A stretch of 64,000 nt of DNA from JAENVU01 sp963765075 (GCA_963765075.1 CAVXVA010000008.1:558001-622000); one strand, 5' to 3'. Shown: positions 1 to 9,242, counted from the stretch's first letter. Translations and numbers: made by a program. Notes: generated by a model not told the origin, from the sequence alone.

Positions 1-588
1 CGGCGCTCGATCGAGGAGAGCCTCGAACGGCTCGGGCTCGATCGCATCGACATCGTGTTGGTCCATGACCCCGACGATCATGAGCAGGCCGCCCTCGACG
101 GTGCCTTCCCCGCGTTGGTGGCCTTGCGCGACGAGGGAGTCGTCCGGGTGATCGGCGCGGGGATGAACCAGCAGGAGATGCTCGGTCGTTTCGTCGCCCT
201 CGTCGACCTCGACTGCGTGCTGCTCGCGGGGCGCTACACGCTGCTCGACCGCTCCGGTGAAGCACTGTTGGGGCACTGCGCGGAACGAGGCGTCGGCGTG
301 ATCATCGGCGGGGTCTTCAACAGCGGCATCCTCGCCGGCGCGGATCGCACTCCGACGTTCGACTACGAACCAGCCGATCCAGGGACCGTCGAACGCGTCG
401 ACGCGTTGCGAACGACGTGCGCACGGACCGGCGTCGCGTTGCCCGCGGCCGCGTTGCAGTTCGCGCTGGCGCATCCGGCGGTCAGCGCCGTCGTGATTGG
501 CGCGGCCGACCCGGGCGAGATCCGGGCCGACGTCGAGTGGGCCTCGACGACCATCCCGCCGGCACTCCTGGCTGAGATCGCCTCCTGA
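1..588 (+). CDS. Aldo/keto reductase, 5'-truncated by window edge
   Basis: The frame is open from base 1 to the TGA at 586-588, so the N-terminal part of the barrel lies outside the window. What remains reads as the C-terminal two thirds of an aldo/keto reductase of the L-fucose/aldose dehydrogenase type: a strand ending IDIVLVHDPD (the family's catalytic His is this H), then GVVRVIGAGMNQ and the late IIGGVFNSGILAG segment, and a final helix region with AVVIGAADPGEI that normally binds the NADP phosphate. It would oxidise sugars or reduce carbonyls with NAD(P) in the cytoplasm. Substrate cannot be judged. It converges on the FAH-family gene, with a hairpin between them. Confidence 0.85.
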   Translation, partial: RRSIEESLERLGLDRIDIVLVHDPDDHEQAALDGAFPALVALRDEGVVRVIGAGMNQQEMLGRFVALVDLDCVLLAGRYTLLDRSGEALLGHCAERGVGVIIGGVFNSGILAGADRTPTFDYEPADPGTVERVDALRTTCARTGVALPAAALQFALAHPAVSAVVIGAADPGEIRADVEWASTTIPPALLAEIAS

Positions 589-599
589 TCTGCGGAGTT

Positions 600-636
600 T
601 GGGGTATCACCGTCGGAATCCGACGGTCTGACCCCA
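600..636. terminator. Hairpin between convergent genes
   Basis: A near-palindrome: outer arms TGGGGT (600-605) and ACCCCA (631-636), a 3/3 internal loop, then inner arms ACCGTCGGA (609-617) and TCCGACGGT (619-627). It sits 12 bases past one stop codon and 38 bases past the stop of the convergent gene, so a bidirectional transcription end is the simplest reading. There is no T-run, so it could instead be a dispersed intergenic palindrome. Confidence 0.5.
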
Positions 637-673
637 GAGGTGAAGAAGTAGCTCGGCGGCGGGCCGGCGTGCT

Positions 674-1531
674 TTAGACGGGGAGGGGACCGCGGCCGGC
701 GGTGCAGCGGTTGCGGAGTTCGCCGATCACGTCGGCGCCGGAGACGATCATCTCGCCCTCGGTGAGGAATCGACCGCTCGCCATGCCGACCCCGGCGGGG
801 GTCCCGGTGAAGATGAGATCGCCGGGCTGGAGTCGGGTGATCGAGGAGAGATAGGCCACCAGGGTCGGGACCGGGAAGATGAGCAGACTCGTGCGGGCGT
901 CCTGCATCCGCTCGCCGCCGACCTCACACCAGAGACCGATGTCGTCACGGTCGGCGAATGCGTCGAGTGACACGATCGCGGGTCCGGTCGGGCCGAACCC
1001 CGAGAAACTCTTGCCGAGTGAAAATTGCGGGGGCTGGCCCGTCATCTGCACGGCCCGGTCCGAGATGTCCTGACCGAGGGTGAGCCCGGCGACGTGATCC
1101 CACGCGTCGGCGACGCTCACGTGGGATGCCGTCGCGCCAATGACGACGACGAGTTCGACCTCCCAGTCGACCATCGCGCCCGAGAGCGGAACGTCGGCGG
1201 TCGGCCCCGCGATGCAGGTCGGAAACTTCGTGAAGGTCAACGGGGTGGGCGGGAGCGCCGCGCCCGACTCGCCGGCGTGGTCGCGGTAGTTGAGCCCGAT
1301 GCCGAAGCATTGGCGAGGCAGCGGGATCGGCGCGCCGAGCGTGACTCCGCCGAGGGATCCTTCAGCCGGACGACCCCCGAGTTGTGTCGCGAGATCGTGC
1401 AACTCCGCGTGGCGGCTCACCGCGACGATCGGGTCGGACCATGCCGCCTCGCCGGTCACGGCCGCGAGATCGTGCCAGCCACCGTCGTGCTCGAGGGCGG
1501 CCCGCCCGTCGACGTTCACCAATCGGAACAC
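674..1531 (-). CDS. Fumarylacetoacetate hydrolase family protein
   Basis: A 285-residue FAH-fold enzyme, a group that hydrolyses or decarboxylates beta-diketo and 2-oxo acids, usually in aromatic or sugar-acid breakdown. Visible family features are GIGLNYRDHAGE (about residues 77-88), the metal-binding VDWEVELVVVIG block (about 121-132), SFSGFGPTGP and the C-terminal GDLIFTGTPAGVG loop. The frame is open well upstream, but GTG at 1531 is chosen because AAGGAG lies five bases before it and the protein then begins where the family begins; a longer start would run into the SDR gene. It follows that gene by 58 bases on the same strand, so they probably share a transcript. Confidence 0.85.
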   Translation of the reverse strand: MFRLVNVDGRAALEHDGGWHDLAAVTGEAAWSDPIVAVSRHAELHDLATQLGGRPAEGSLGGVTLGAPIPLPRQCFGIGLNYRDHAGESGAALPPTPLTFTKFPTCIAGPTADVPLSGAMVDWEVELVVVIGATASHVSVADAWDHVAGLTLGQDISDRAVQMTGQPPQFSLGKSFSGFGPTGPAIVSLDAFADRDDIGLWCEVGGERMQDARTSLLIFPVPTLVAYLSSITRLQPGDLIFTGTPAGVGMASGRFLTEGEMIVSGADVIGELRNRCTAGRGPLPV

Positions 1532-1589
1532 AAGCACTCCTTCGGGACGTTGCGTCGGTTCATCCGGAACTCGAATGGGCGATTGCGTA

Positions 1590-2402
1590 TCACGTTCCGC
1601 TGAGGCCTTGGCCCATGAGCCGCCACATCGCCTCGTCGTCGGAGTGACGCCAGAGGTCGAGCAAGCCGTTGCCGAGCGGATCGCAGCCGTATCGCATCGG
1701 CCCGTCGTCGTCGGCGATGGCGTCGGCGATCGCGGCGGCCGCGGTCTCGACCGGTTGGACCATCGGGTCCGCATGCTCGATCCGGGATTGTGTCGAATGT
1801 TCAGCCATGACCCGGTAGTCGGCGAATCGCGCCGCGGTCATCGGTCCCGCGCTGGTGCGGAACATGTCGGTGTCGATCGGTCCGGGGAGGATTTCCACGA
1901 CTCGGATTCCGAACTGGGCCAACTCCACGCGCAACGTCTCCGCGAGCGACGAGGCCGCCGCCTTCGTCGCTCGGTACGCGCCGTAGAACGGCACGATGCC
2001 GAAGATCGAACTCGAGGTGATCGTGGCGATCACGCCGGGGGAGTTGCGCTTGAGCGTCGGGATCGCGGCCTGAGTCACGGCCAGGACTCCCATCACATTG
2101 ACGTCGAACAGATGTCGCCACGTTGCGAGGTCGACGTGCTCGATCGGATCGTGGCCGTCGTCGGCACCCGCGTTGTTCACCAGCACGGTGAGATCGTCCG
2201 GGATCTCGATCGCGGTCGGATCGGTCACGTCGAGTTGGCCGAGTCGGATCCGGCCCGTACTCAGATCGGGGAGATCCCGGCCGTCTTCCAGGTTCCGCAT
2301 TGTCGCGAGCACGGTGTAGCCCCGGTCGGCGAGTTCGAGTGCGACTGCCCGCCCGATCCCGCGACTCGCGCCGGTCACGAGTGCACTGCCTCGAATCTCC
2401 AC
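1590..2402 (-). CDS. SDR family NAD(P)-dependent oxidoreductase
   Basis: A classical short-chain dehydrogenase/reductase of 270 residues. The cofactor motif TGASRGIG is at residues 10-17, NNAG at 76-79, the catalytic serine in TSSSIFG near 130, and the YRATK pair gives Tyr143 and Lys147. The sequence after the active site (VEILPGPIDTDMF) is the usual PG motif. GTG at 2402 is favoured because GGGAGG sits five bases upstream; a longer ATG version would add about 55 non-homologous residues. Substrate is unknown. It is first in a two-gene leftward unit with the FAH-family hydrolase, so a shared catabolic route is likely. Confidence 0.88.
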   Translation of the reverse strand: MEIRGSALVTGASRGIGRAVALELADRGYTVLATMRNLEDGRDLPDLSTGRIRLGQLDVTDPTAIEIPDDLTVLVNNAGADDGHDPIEHVDLATWRHLFDVNVMGVLAVTQAAIPTLKRNSPGVIATITSSSIFGIVPFYGAYRATKAAASSLAETLRVELAQFGIRVVEILPGPIDTDMFRTSAGPMTAARFADYRVMAEHSTQSRIEHADPMVQPVETAAAAIADAIADDDGPMRYGCDPLGNGLLDLWRHSDDEAMWRLMGQGLSGT

Positions 2403-2508
2403 GGTTGCCTCCCGGCCGACGCTCGGCAGCCAACGTTGGCAGGCAGCCGTCCTACCCGTCCAGTGGACTCCCGTGATCGGGCCTCGCCGCCCCCGTAGGC
2501 TGCGCGGG
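2403..2508. promoter_or_regulatory. Divergent promoter region with 12-bp palindrome
   Basis: The 106 bases between the leftward SDR gene and the rightward sulfotransferase must hold both promoters. A perfect palindrome GCCAACGTTGGC occupies 2429-2440, 27 bases upstream of the SDR start, a plausible place for a repressor or activator dimer. No regulator gene lies beside it, and I see no convincing -35/-10 pair. Confidence 0.4.
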
Positions 2509-3450
2509 ATGACCTCATCGCCCCCCGAGCAGTTGCACGAATACCGCAACCACCACCTCGACAGCACCCGCTGGGATCACTTCAACGTGCGGGAGGACGA
2601 CATCGTCGTCGCGACTGCGTACAAGGCCGGGACCACCTGGACGCAGCGGATCCTCGCCGCACTCATCCTCGGCCCGGAGCCCGACGGGCGCGGTCTGACC
2701 GAGATGTCGCCGTGGATCGATGCGCGGTTCATGGGTCCGATCGACATGATGATCGAGTCGGTGGATGCCCAGACCCACCGCCGGTTCGTGAAGAGTCATC
2801 TCCCCGCCGACGGGATCCGGTTCTTTCCGGAGGCCAAGTACGTCGTGGTCGGCCGCGACACGCGTGACGTGTTCATGTCGCTCTGGAATCACTACTGCGC
2901 CTACACCGACCTCGCGTACGAGTTGTTCAACGACGCGGACCGTCCGGGCGCCGAGTTTCCTCGACCACCGGCGGAACCTCGGGAGTTGTGGGCTCGGTGG
3001 ATCGGCGAGGGCTGGTTCGAGTGGGAACCGGATGGCTGGCCCTTCTGGTCGCATCACCATCACCTGTCGACATGGTGGGAGTTTCGGGATCTTCCCAACG
3101 TCCACTTCGTGCACTTCGGCGACATGTTGGGCAATACCGAGGGGGAGATGCGCCGACTCGCCGCGTTCTGCGGGATCGAGGTCGACGAGTCACAGTGGCC
3201 GGCGCTCGTCGCGGCAGTCCAGATCGACGTCATGCGGGAGGAAGCCCGCGGTCCCGCCGGCACCGACGATCCGAGCGCCATGATCTTCGAGGGTGGGATC
3301 GAGCGGTTCTTGTTCAAGGGCACCAACGGTCGCTGGCGCGATGTGCTGACCGAGTCTGATCTCGAGCGGTACGACCAGACCGCCGTCTCGCTCGATCCGA
3401 ACCTGCGGCAATGGCTCGAAGGCGGTCGGCACGCGATCGGAATGCCATGA
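2509..3450 (+). CDS. Sulfotransferase family protein
   Basis: A cytosolic PAPS-dependent sulfotransferase of about 313 residues. The 5'-phosphosulfate loop YKAGTTWTQ is at about residues 38-46, the 3'-phosphate motif GRDTRDVFMSLWNHY at about 115-129 with its Arg and Ser, and the C-terminal FKGTNGRWRDVLT matches the RKGxxGdWK signature. The ATG at 2509 gives a protein that begins just before the conserved HLDSTRW region; a longer upstream ATG adds only arginine-rich sequence. It transfers sulfate to an unknown alcohol or amine acceptor. The stop codon overlaps the next gene as ATGA, so translation is coupled. Confidence 0.9.
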   Translation: MTSSPPEQLHEYRNHHLDSTRWDHFNVREDDIVVATAYKAGTTWTQRILAALILGPEPDGRGLTEMSPWIDARFMGPIDMMIESVDAQTHRRFVKSHLPADGIRFFPEAKYVVVGRDTRDVFMSLWNHYCAYTDLAYELFNDADRPGAEFPRPPAEPRELWARWIGEGWFEWEPDGWPFWSHHHHLSTWWEFRDLPNVHFVHFGDMLGNTEGEMRRLAAFCGIEVDESQWPALVAAVQIDVMREEARGPAGTDDPSAMIFEGGIERFLFKGTNGRWRDVLTESDLERYDQTAVSLDPNLRQWLEGGRHAIGMP

Positions 3451-4278
3451 GCGTGACCGCGGTCGAGGTTGGTGATGTCGTGCTGACTCGGGTGTTGTAC
3501 CTCGACGCGGCGATCGACCCGGAGTTTACGGGCCTCACTGCGCACGACGTGCGGTCGGTGCCATGGGCCGAGCCGCTCTGGGCCGACGGCGACCAAGTAC
3601 GAGCGGCAGCCTGCCGCGTGGGTCATCCAGTCCGGCGGCCACACGATCGTGGTGGATCCCGCCGGCAACATCGACGACATCCTCCATGATCCCGGTACCA
3701 CCGAAGCGCACCAGCAGGCGTTCGCCGCCGCCTTCGCCGCCGCGGGAATCGATGCGGGAAGTGTCGACACGGTCTTGCTCTCTCACATCGAGAGCGTCGG
3801 GCTCGCCGCGGTGCAGGCCAACGACGGGTCCGGTGGCTGGCGACCGTTCTTCCCGAACTCGCGGGTATTGATGAGCGACACGGCCTTGGCATCCTTCGGG
3901 ACCCTCGGCGAGACCGAGATGGTGGCGGAGGCGTTCGGCGAGCTTCTGGCCGACGGGTTGATCGACACCTTCGCCGACGGTGACCTGCTCGGGCCGGGCG
4001 TGCGCGCCGAATGGACCGGCGCGCACAATCCTGGTCACACCGCGTTCCACGTCGGCGACCTCGACGCGCCCGCGGTCACGTTCGTGGGCCACCTCGCGGT
4101 GACGCCGCTCCACCTCGCGACGGGACCGTGCCGGCCGCAACACACCGAGCCGGAACGCGCGTGGGAGTGGCTCCAGGCCGCAGCCGTCGACGGCCGGTGG
4201 TTGATCGGCCCGCTGTGGCCGTCGCCGGGCGCGGTGCGGAAGGTCGGCGATCGCTTCGTGGAGTGGCGCGCGGCGTGA
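3447..4278 (+). pseudogene. Metallo-beta-lactamase-fold protein, frameshifted and lacking the metal site
   Basis: Starting at the ATG that overlaps the sulfotransferase stop, the reading frame runs through PLWADGDQVRA and then leaves frame near base 3612. The next frame gives AAWVIQSGGHTIVVDPAGN and continues to the stop at 4278. Skipping one T in the run GCAGCCTGCCGCG restores one protein of about 276 residues. The fold is that of metallo-hydrolases, but the expected HxHxDH after VDTVLLSH is replaced by IESVGL; only the late GAHNPGHTAFHVG loop keeps its histidine. So even repaired it should not bind two metals normally. It ends one base before the convergent methyltransferase ends. Confidence 0.7.
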
Positions 4279-5175
4279 CTACTTGGTGATCAGCCAGGTG
4301 GTGCGACTCTGGCGGAGGTAGTCGCGCGGCATCGCGTCGGAGCGCATCGGGATCTCGTACCAGGACGATGCGCCGAGATGTTCGAGCATGAGATCGACCG
4401 CGCTGCGGCTCGGCAGTGCGACGATGCCCGCGTCGGCCGCGGAGAGGATGTCCTCGGGGTTCTCCCAGCGGAGGAACACCGCAGGGTTACTCGTGACGTG
4501 CACGCCCGTGTCGAGGATGACGTGCTTCGTCGCCATCGGCAGGGTGCGGGTCAGGGTGTCGAGCGCGTCGGGCAGGTGATACAGAATCCCGAGGTTGAGG
4601 ACGACATCGAACGTGCCCAACGTCTCCGGGGTCATGTCGAAGAAGTTCAACTGTTGGAAGTTGACGTTGTCGATGCCGACGAAATCCTTGATGAGGTTCG
4701 CCTGTTCGATGAGCTCGGGTCGCGCGTCGAAGCCGACGACCTCCGCGCCGAGGAGTGCACACTCGATCGACCAGAAGCCGGAGTTGCAGGCGATGTCGAG
4801 GATACGTACGCCCTCGAGCGAGCCGCCGCACGCATGGACGAGATCGGGCATGAAGTGCTCGAACCGCTGCACCGGCCGGTTCGGCGCCTTCGGCCGGTTG
4901 TCGTTGACGTGCTTGGCCGAAAACGTCAACCCACCCTCGAACGCGTAGGAGTAGTGCCAGTGCTCGAAGCGGGCGAAGCCGGCGCGGATCTCATCGTCGG
5001 TGAGGCCCTCGCGGCGAGGAAGCGGCCAGACCGCGGGTACCGCAGGTGGGGTGGGCGGTACGACCGATGGGCGGGCCGAGGGCGGCGGCTGCACCTTCAG
5101 CAGTTCGTACCCGGCGCGGGCGCTCATCGATTGGAGCAAGCGCACCACTTCGGGACGTGACGTGAACCGACCCAT
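4279..5175 (-). CDS. Class I SAM-dependent methyltransferase
   Basis: A 298-residue protein. The methyltransferase domain occupies the second half: motif I VRILDIACNSGFWSIECA, an acidic residue after VVGFDARPE for the SAM ribose, and the motif IV-like FDVVLNLGILYHL. The arrangement recalls the tRNA U34 carboxymethyltransferase (CmoB/DUF1698-like) group, though that assignment is loose. The N-terminus (MGRFTSRPEVV) carries a proline-rich linker near residues 32-50. ATG 5175 is preceded by AAGGGGG nine bases away. Substrate unknown. It abuts the MBL-like remnant tail to tail. Confidence 0.8.
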   Translation of the reverse strand: MGRFTSRPEVVRLLQSMSARAGYELLKVQPPPSARPSVVPPTPPAVPAVWPLPRREGLTDDEIRAGFARFEHWHYSYAFEGGLTFSAKHVNDNRPKAPNRPVQRFEHFMPDLVHACGGSLEGVRILDIACNSGFWSIECALLGAEVVGFDARPELIEQANLIKDFVGIDNVNFQQLNFFDMTPETLGTFDVVLNLGILYHLPDALDTLTRTLPMATKHVILDTGVHVTSNPAVFLRWENPEDILSAADAGIVALPSRSAVDLMLEHLGASSWYEIPMRSDAMPRDYLRQSRTTWLITK

Positions 5176-5252
5176 GTTTCGTGTCCCCCTTGAACGTTCC
5201 TGACAGGCGGGAAAGCGTAGTGGGCGCCCCGGCAGGCGCGTTCCGGCTCGGG

Positions 5253-6230
5253 TTACCGCTTGCAGATGGCCTCGATCTCGCGTTGTACGTCGGGCGTGAG
5301 CTGTTCCAACGCCCGGAGGGCGCCCATGTTCTCGACCACCTGCTCGGGCCGTGACGCACCCGTGATCACCGTCGACACGTGGGGGTTCGCCGCGCACCAA
5401 CCGATCGCGAGTTGCGCGACGGACACGTCGAGTCGTTCCGCCACGGCCATGAGTTCCATCACCTGACCGTTGCGCCGCTCGTTCGTCAGGGAGTCCTTCA
5501 GCCACTCGTAGCCCGGGAGGGCGGCCCGGCTGTCCGACGGGATCCCATCGACGTACTTGCCGGTGAGCAGACCCGAGGCCAGGGGGCTCCAGGTGGTGAG
5601 GCCGAGACCGATGTCGTCGTAGAGCCGGGCGTACTCGCGCTCGACCCGACGCCGCTCGAAGAGGTGGTACTGCGGCTGTTCCATGACCGGCTTGCGCAGA
5701 TTCCGACGATCCGCGATGTCCCACGCGGCGCGGATCTCGTCGGCCGACCATTCACTCGTGCCCCAGTAGTGCGCCCGACCGGACTCGATGATGTCCGACA
5801 TCGCTTCGACCGTCTCTTCGATCGGTGTCTCGGGGTCGGGACGGTGGCAGTAGATGAGGTCGAGGAAGTCGAGCCCGAAACGGTCCAGTGAGCCGTCGAT
5901 CGCGTGCATGAGGTACTTGCGGTTCAGCGTGTTACGGGTATTCGGGCCCTCGGTCAGGCCCCAGAAGAACTTCGACGAGACCACATAGGACTCCCGAGTC
6001 CAGTTGAGTTCGGCGATCGCGGTTCCCATGATGCGCTCAGACTCGCCACCGGCATAGGCCTCCGCGTTGTCGAAGAAGTTCACGCCGGCCTCGTGCGCGG
6101 CGGCGAGGCAGTCGCGAGCCATGCCGGTGTCGAGTTGGGCGCCGAAGGAGACCCAACTTCCGAAGGAGAGCGCGCTGACCTTCAGGCCGGATCGGCCGAG
6201 GCGTCGATAAGGCATGTCCAGAGTCGTCAT
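5253..6230 (-). CDS. Aldo/keto reductase (potassium-channel beta-subunit-like)
   Basis: A complete 325-residue aldo/keto reductase closest in motifs to the AKR6 group (Kv-beta, YghZ). Catalytic tetrad residues are visible: Asp and Tyr in FFDNAEAYAGGESE (about residues 51-64), Lys in VVSSKFFWG, and His in DLIYCHRPDP. The NADP-binding end STVITGASRPEQVVEN is intact. In vivo these enzymes reduce reactive aldehydes such as methylglyoxal. The start ATG at 6230 gives the normal N-terminus (YRRLGRSGLKVSALSFGSW). It lies 77 bases before the methyltransferase on the same strand and 33 bases after the LuxR-type gene, so the three could be cotranscribed. Confidence 0.9.
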   Translation of the reverse strand: MTTLDMPYRRLGRSGLKVSALSFGSWVSFGAQLDTGMARDCLAAAHEAGVNFFDNAEAYAGGESERIMGTAIAELNWTRESYVVSSKFFWGLTEGPNTRNTLNRKYLMHAIDGSLDRFGLDFLDLIYCHRPDPETPIEETVEAMSDIIESGRAHYWGTSEWSADEIRAAWDIADRRNLRKPVMEQPQYHLFERRRVEREYARLYDDIGLGLTTWSPLASGLLTGKYVDGIPSDSRAALPGYEWLKDSLTNERRNGQVMELMAVAERLDVSVAQLAIGWCAANPHVSTVITGASRPEQVVENMGALRALEQLTPDVQREIEAICKR

Positions 6231-6263
6231 ACCCGGGGAACGTAGTCGGGTACGCCGGCCGGG

Positions 6264-7899
6264 TCAGCGGACGAGGCGTTGCTCGAAGGCGAATGCCGTC
6301 GCGGCTGCTCGCGACGTGACATTGATCTTCGCAAAGATGTTCGAGAGGTGTCGCGACACCGTCTTCTCGCTCAGGAACAGGGCCTCGGCGATTTGCTTGT
6401 TGGTCGCGCCGGTGGCGACGAGCCGCAGCACCTCGGCCTCCCGAGCAGTCAGCCCCGCCGGCAGTTGCGGGGTCGCACTCATCAGGCCCAGGTGGCGCAG
6501 GTCGAGTGCCGCTCCGAGTTGCTCGAAGATCTCGCGCGCGGTGGCTAATGAGGCGGCAGCCCCGTCGAGATCGCCGGCCTTTCGACAACCGGAACCCTGG
6601 AGCATGCGGGCGGTGGCGACTTCGTAGGGAACGTCGAGTTCGTTCCATCGCTCCGCCGCATGGTGCAAGGTTGCGCAGGCAGCCGGGTCGTCCGCCGCCA
6701 ACTGCACTCGGCCGCGAGTCGTGAGCGCCGCGGCCATCGAGCGCGGGGCTGGCGAAGTCGGTCGCGGTGGTCTCGAGTTCATCGAGCGCCGTGGTCGCGC
6801 CGACGAGATCCCCGGCGGCGATCGCAATTTGGGCGCACGCAGAGAGCAGACGGGCCCGGGCGAGCCGATCCCAGGTGATCTCCGAGATCGAACGATTGAT
6901 AATCGCCGCCGCCGCGTCCACGTTGCCTTGGGCCAGCCGGAGAAGTGCGAATCCGGCTTGAGGCTGGCCGCACAGCTCCTCGGCCCGCCGAAGTGCGGCT
7001 TCGGCCCCCTCCAGGTCACCGATCCTGCGCCGGATCTCGCCGATCTCCGCGAAGGCGGCGGCGGCGTTCCCGGCGTTGAGCGTCGCCAGCTCATCGCACG
7101 CGCGCCGAGCTTGCTCCTCCGCCCGATTCCAATCGCCGCGTGACCGAAGTGACGACGCAAGGTGGACGCGACACAGCCCGGGAAACACCGCGAGCGGGTG
7201 TTGCTGGGCCCACCGGGTGGTCGCATCCGCCCACTCGGCTGCCCGCGCCAGGTCTCCCAGGGACTCACACGCACTGATCAGACTGCAGTACACCTTGCCC
7301 GTCGAATACGGACGGAGTCGACCTTCGACGGCGAGGAGCATCGCCTCGTCGATGTTCGCCAGCCCTTCGCCGGGATCGCCACAGTCGATGAGCACCCGGC
7401 CGAGGGCCTGGAGGGCTTCGGCTTCGAGGTCGGGTGAGCGCAGGCGCCGTCCCAGTTCGAGCACGGCACGCGCCGTCGCCGCGCTCCGTTCCAAGTCTCC
7501 GGCGCCGTGGGCGGTTTCTGCCTCGCGCAGGAGCAGCGCGCCGTATTCGGTCGACTCCGGATCGGATTCGAGCGCTCGCCGGGCGCGGCGGAGCCAACTG
7601 CCGGCGATCGCCGGACGGCCCTTGAACGAATAGTGCTCCCAGAGCCAGACGGCACATTGGCCTGATTGACGCGGATGCCCGAGTTCTTCGAACCGCTCGT
7701 ACGCCTGTTCGCGGGATTCGATGCATGCGTCGAGGCGGCCGAGCCACCATTGAGCCTCAGCGAGCGCGTCGAGCCCTTCGGCCGCCACGAGCGGTTCGGT
7801 CTCCGATTGGTCGATGACCGACGCCGCCTCGAGGGCACCCTGCCAGTCGCAGGTCTCCAGCGCTCGGCGTGCCGCCGCGAGCTGGTCGTCGCCGTTCAC
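6264..7899 (-). pseudogene. LuxR-family regulator with TPR-like sensor region, frameshifted
   Basis: From GTG 7899 the protein (MNGDDQLAAARRALETCDWQ) forms a long series of helical TPR-like repeats of about 35-40 residues, rich in AEAL and ARAALE patterns, for about 390 residues. Near base 6737 the frame changes: ATDFASPALD is followed in the next frame by AAALTTRGRVQLAADDPAAC and, at the end, by a canonical LuxR/GerE HTH (LTAREAEVLRLVATGATNKQ onward). Removing one G of a GG pair joins them into about 545 residues. No nucleotide-binding domain is present, unlike the larger LAL regulators. The repaired protein would be a transcription factor reading a signal through the repeat region. Target unknown. 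Confidence 0.75.
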
Positions 7900-7969
7900 G
7901 TCTCGCTGATGGGCCGCGACATGACCAGCGACCGTAGCGGTCGCGGCCGCGCACTGCCGCCGCGCGGAT

Positions 7970-8338
7970 TCAACTGCCCGCCATCTGGCGAGCGAGATGT
8001 TCCAAGACGGGCTCGATGGCCGCGGTGGGGCTGAACTCCGAGAACGTGACACCGTCGACCGTCCACCCCGTGTGCCCGCCCGGCCAGTAGTACACCTCCC
8101 CGGCGCTGGTGGTCTCCTCGGTGCCATCCGCATAGCGAACGGTGATGGAACCCTCGACGACTTGGCCCCAATGCGGGCAGTCACACAGGTCGCCGGGAAG
8201 GCCACGCAGCAGTGGCGTGAAGTCGGTACCGGCTGGAAGTCTGAGGTGGCGAATGGTCACGTCGCCGGCGGCGACACCTCGGGTTTCGATGCCATCGACG
8301 TTCATCTCGATCGGGATTTCGTGGGTCGCAGCGTGCAT
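7970..8338 (-). CDS. Cupin-domain protein
   Basis: A 122-residue single-domain cupin. The sequence GDLCDCPHWGQVVEGSITV followed by YADGTEETTSAGEVYYWPGG matches the two beta-barrel motifs of small cupins, with His and Glu as possible metal ligands; the CDCPH stretch with two cysteines is unusual. ATG 8338 is supported by GGAGG six bases upstream. Such proteins are isomerases, dioxygenases or ligand binders, and no reaction can be assigned. It is 70 bases upstream of the LuxR-type gene on the same strand and may be its operon partner. Confidence 0.7.
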   Translation of the reverse strand: MHAATHEIPIEMNVDGIETRGVAAGDVTIRHLRLPAGTDFTPLLRGLPGDLCDCPHWGQVVEGSITVRYADGTEETTSAGEVYYWPGGHTGWTVDGVTFSEFSPTAAIEPVLEHLARQMAGS

Positions 8339-8684
8339 CAGGTCCTCCGTTCATGCCGGGTCGATCCCGGTTGAGTGACGAGTGTGCGCCTGATCCGCCG
8401 CGGTCGCATCGGGCGGAACCTGCATTTCGATGGGTCCGCCTTCTTGCGCGATGGGGTGAATCACCCATCGCTCGTTGGCGCCGATACATGATCTGGCCGA
8501 TGCGGGTGCCGTGGCGATCCGTCATCATGGGACCATGAACCCGCAGGGCCCTGAGCCCGATTGGGCGGCCGATGTGCAGCAGTTGCTGCTGCACGGCCGC
8601 GACCGTGAAGCCGCTGAACTTGCCGCCCGGCAGGTGCAGGAGTCGCGTTCTGCGATGCACCACCCGACCCGAGGAGACCGAACC
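8339..8684. other. Divergent spacer with possible N-terminal extension of the next gene
   Basis: These 346 bases separate the leftward cupin from the rightward DinB-type gene. The frame of the latter is open from about 8475. An ATG at 8535 would add 50 residues (MNPQGPEPDWAADVQQLLLH onward) rich in Ala and Glu, resembling the short helical LLLHGRDREAAEL segments seen in ribosomal-protein-L7/L12-like tails. It could be a separate small domain or chance. No other structure is evident. Confidence 0.35.
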
Positions 8685-9242
8685 ATGGGACCACTCGAAC
8701 AGCTCGACCAGCTCGGACCGTTGCTGGGCCAGGTTGCCTCCGGCATCACGCCGGCCGACTTGGACTCGCCGACGCCCTGTGCGAACTTCACGGTGCGGGG
8801 AGTCCTCGATCACATGATTCGTGGTGCCTCGGGCTTCGCCGCTGCGTTCCGTGGAGAGTCGGCACCGCAGCTACCGGACGACATCGGCGACGGTCCGGAC
8901 GTCGTGGCACTCGCGGGAGCCAAGCTCGGTGACCTGATCGCGGCGATCCAATCGCCCGGTGCCCTGGACCGGACGGTCGATGCTCCGTTCGGGGCGATGC
9001 CCGGCGAGGCGTTCGCCCGGTTCGTCGTGCTCGATGGATTGGTACACGGTTGGGACCTCGCGGTCGCCACCGGTCAACCCTATGAACCGTCCGATGAACT
9101 GGTGGCCGACGTCGAGGCATTCGCTCGCCAGGCGATCGCGGAGCCGATGCGCGATGGCGACACCTTCGCCGCCGCGACCACGGCCCCGGCCGGCGCGTCG
9201 CCGATCGAACGACTCGCTGCGTTGACCGGGCGCACTGTCTGA
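8685..9242 (+). CDS. TIGR03086-type DinB/mycothiol-dependent protein
   Basis: A 185-residue four-helix protein of the actinobacterial TIGR03086 / mycothiol maleylpyruvate isomerase N-terminal family. Typical landmarks are SPTPCANFTVRGVLDHMI (His on helix 2), FRGE, and the second metal-site helix FVVLDGLVHGWDLAVATGQP. These proteins bind a divalent metal through three histidines and often use mycothiol as a thiol cofactor. ATG 8685 is favoured by GAGGAG eight bases upstream. It is one of four DinB-fold proteins in this window. Substrate unknown. Confidence 0.82.
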   Translation: MGPLEQLDQLGPLLGQVASGITPADLDSPTPCANFTVRGVLDHMIRGASGFAAAFRGESAPQLPDDIGDGPDVVALAGAKLGDLIAAIQSPGALDRTVDAPFGAMPGEAFARFVVLDGLVHGWDLAVATGQPYEPSDELVADVEAFARQAIAEPMRDGDTFAAATTAPAGASPIERLAALTGRTV

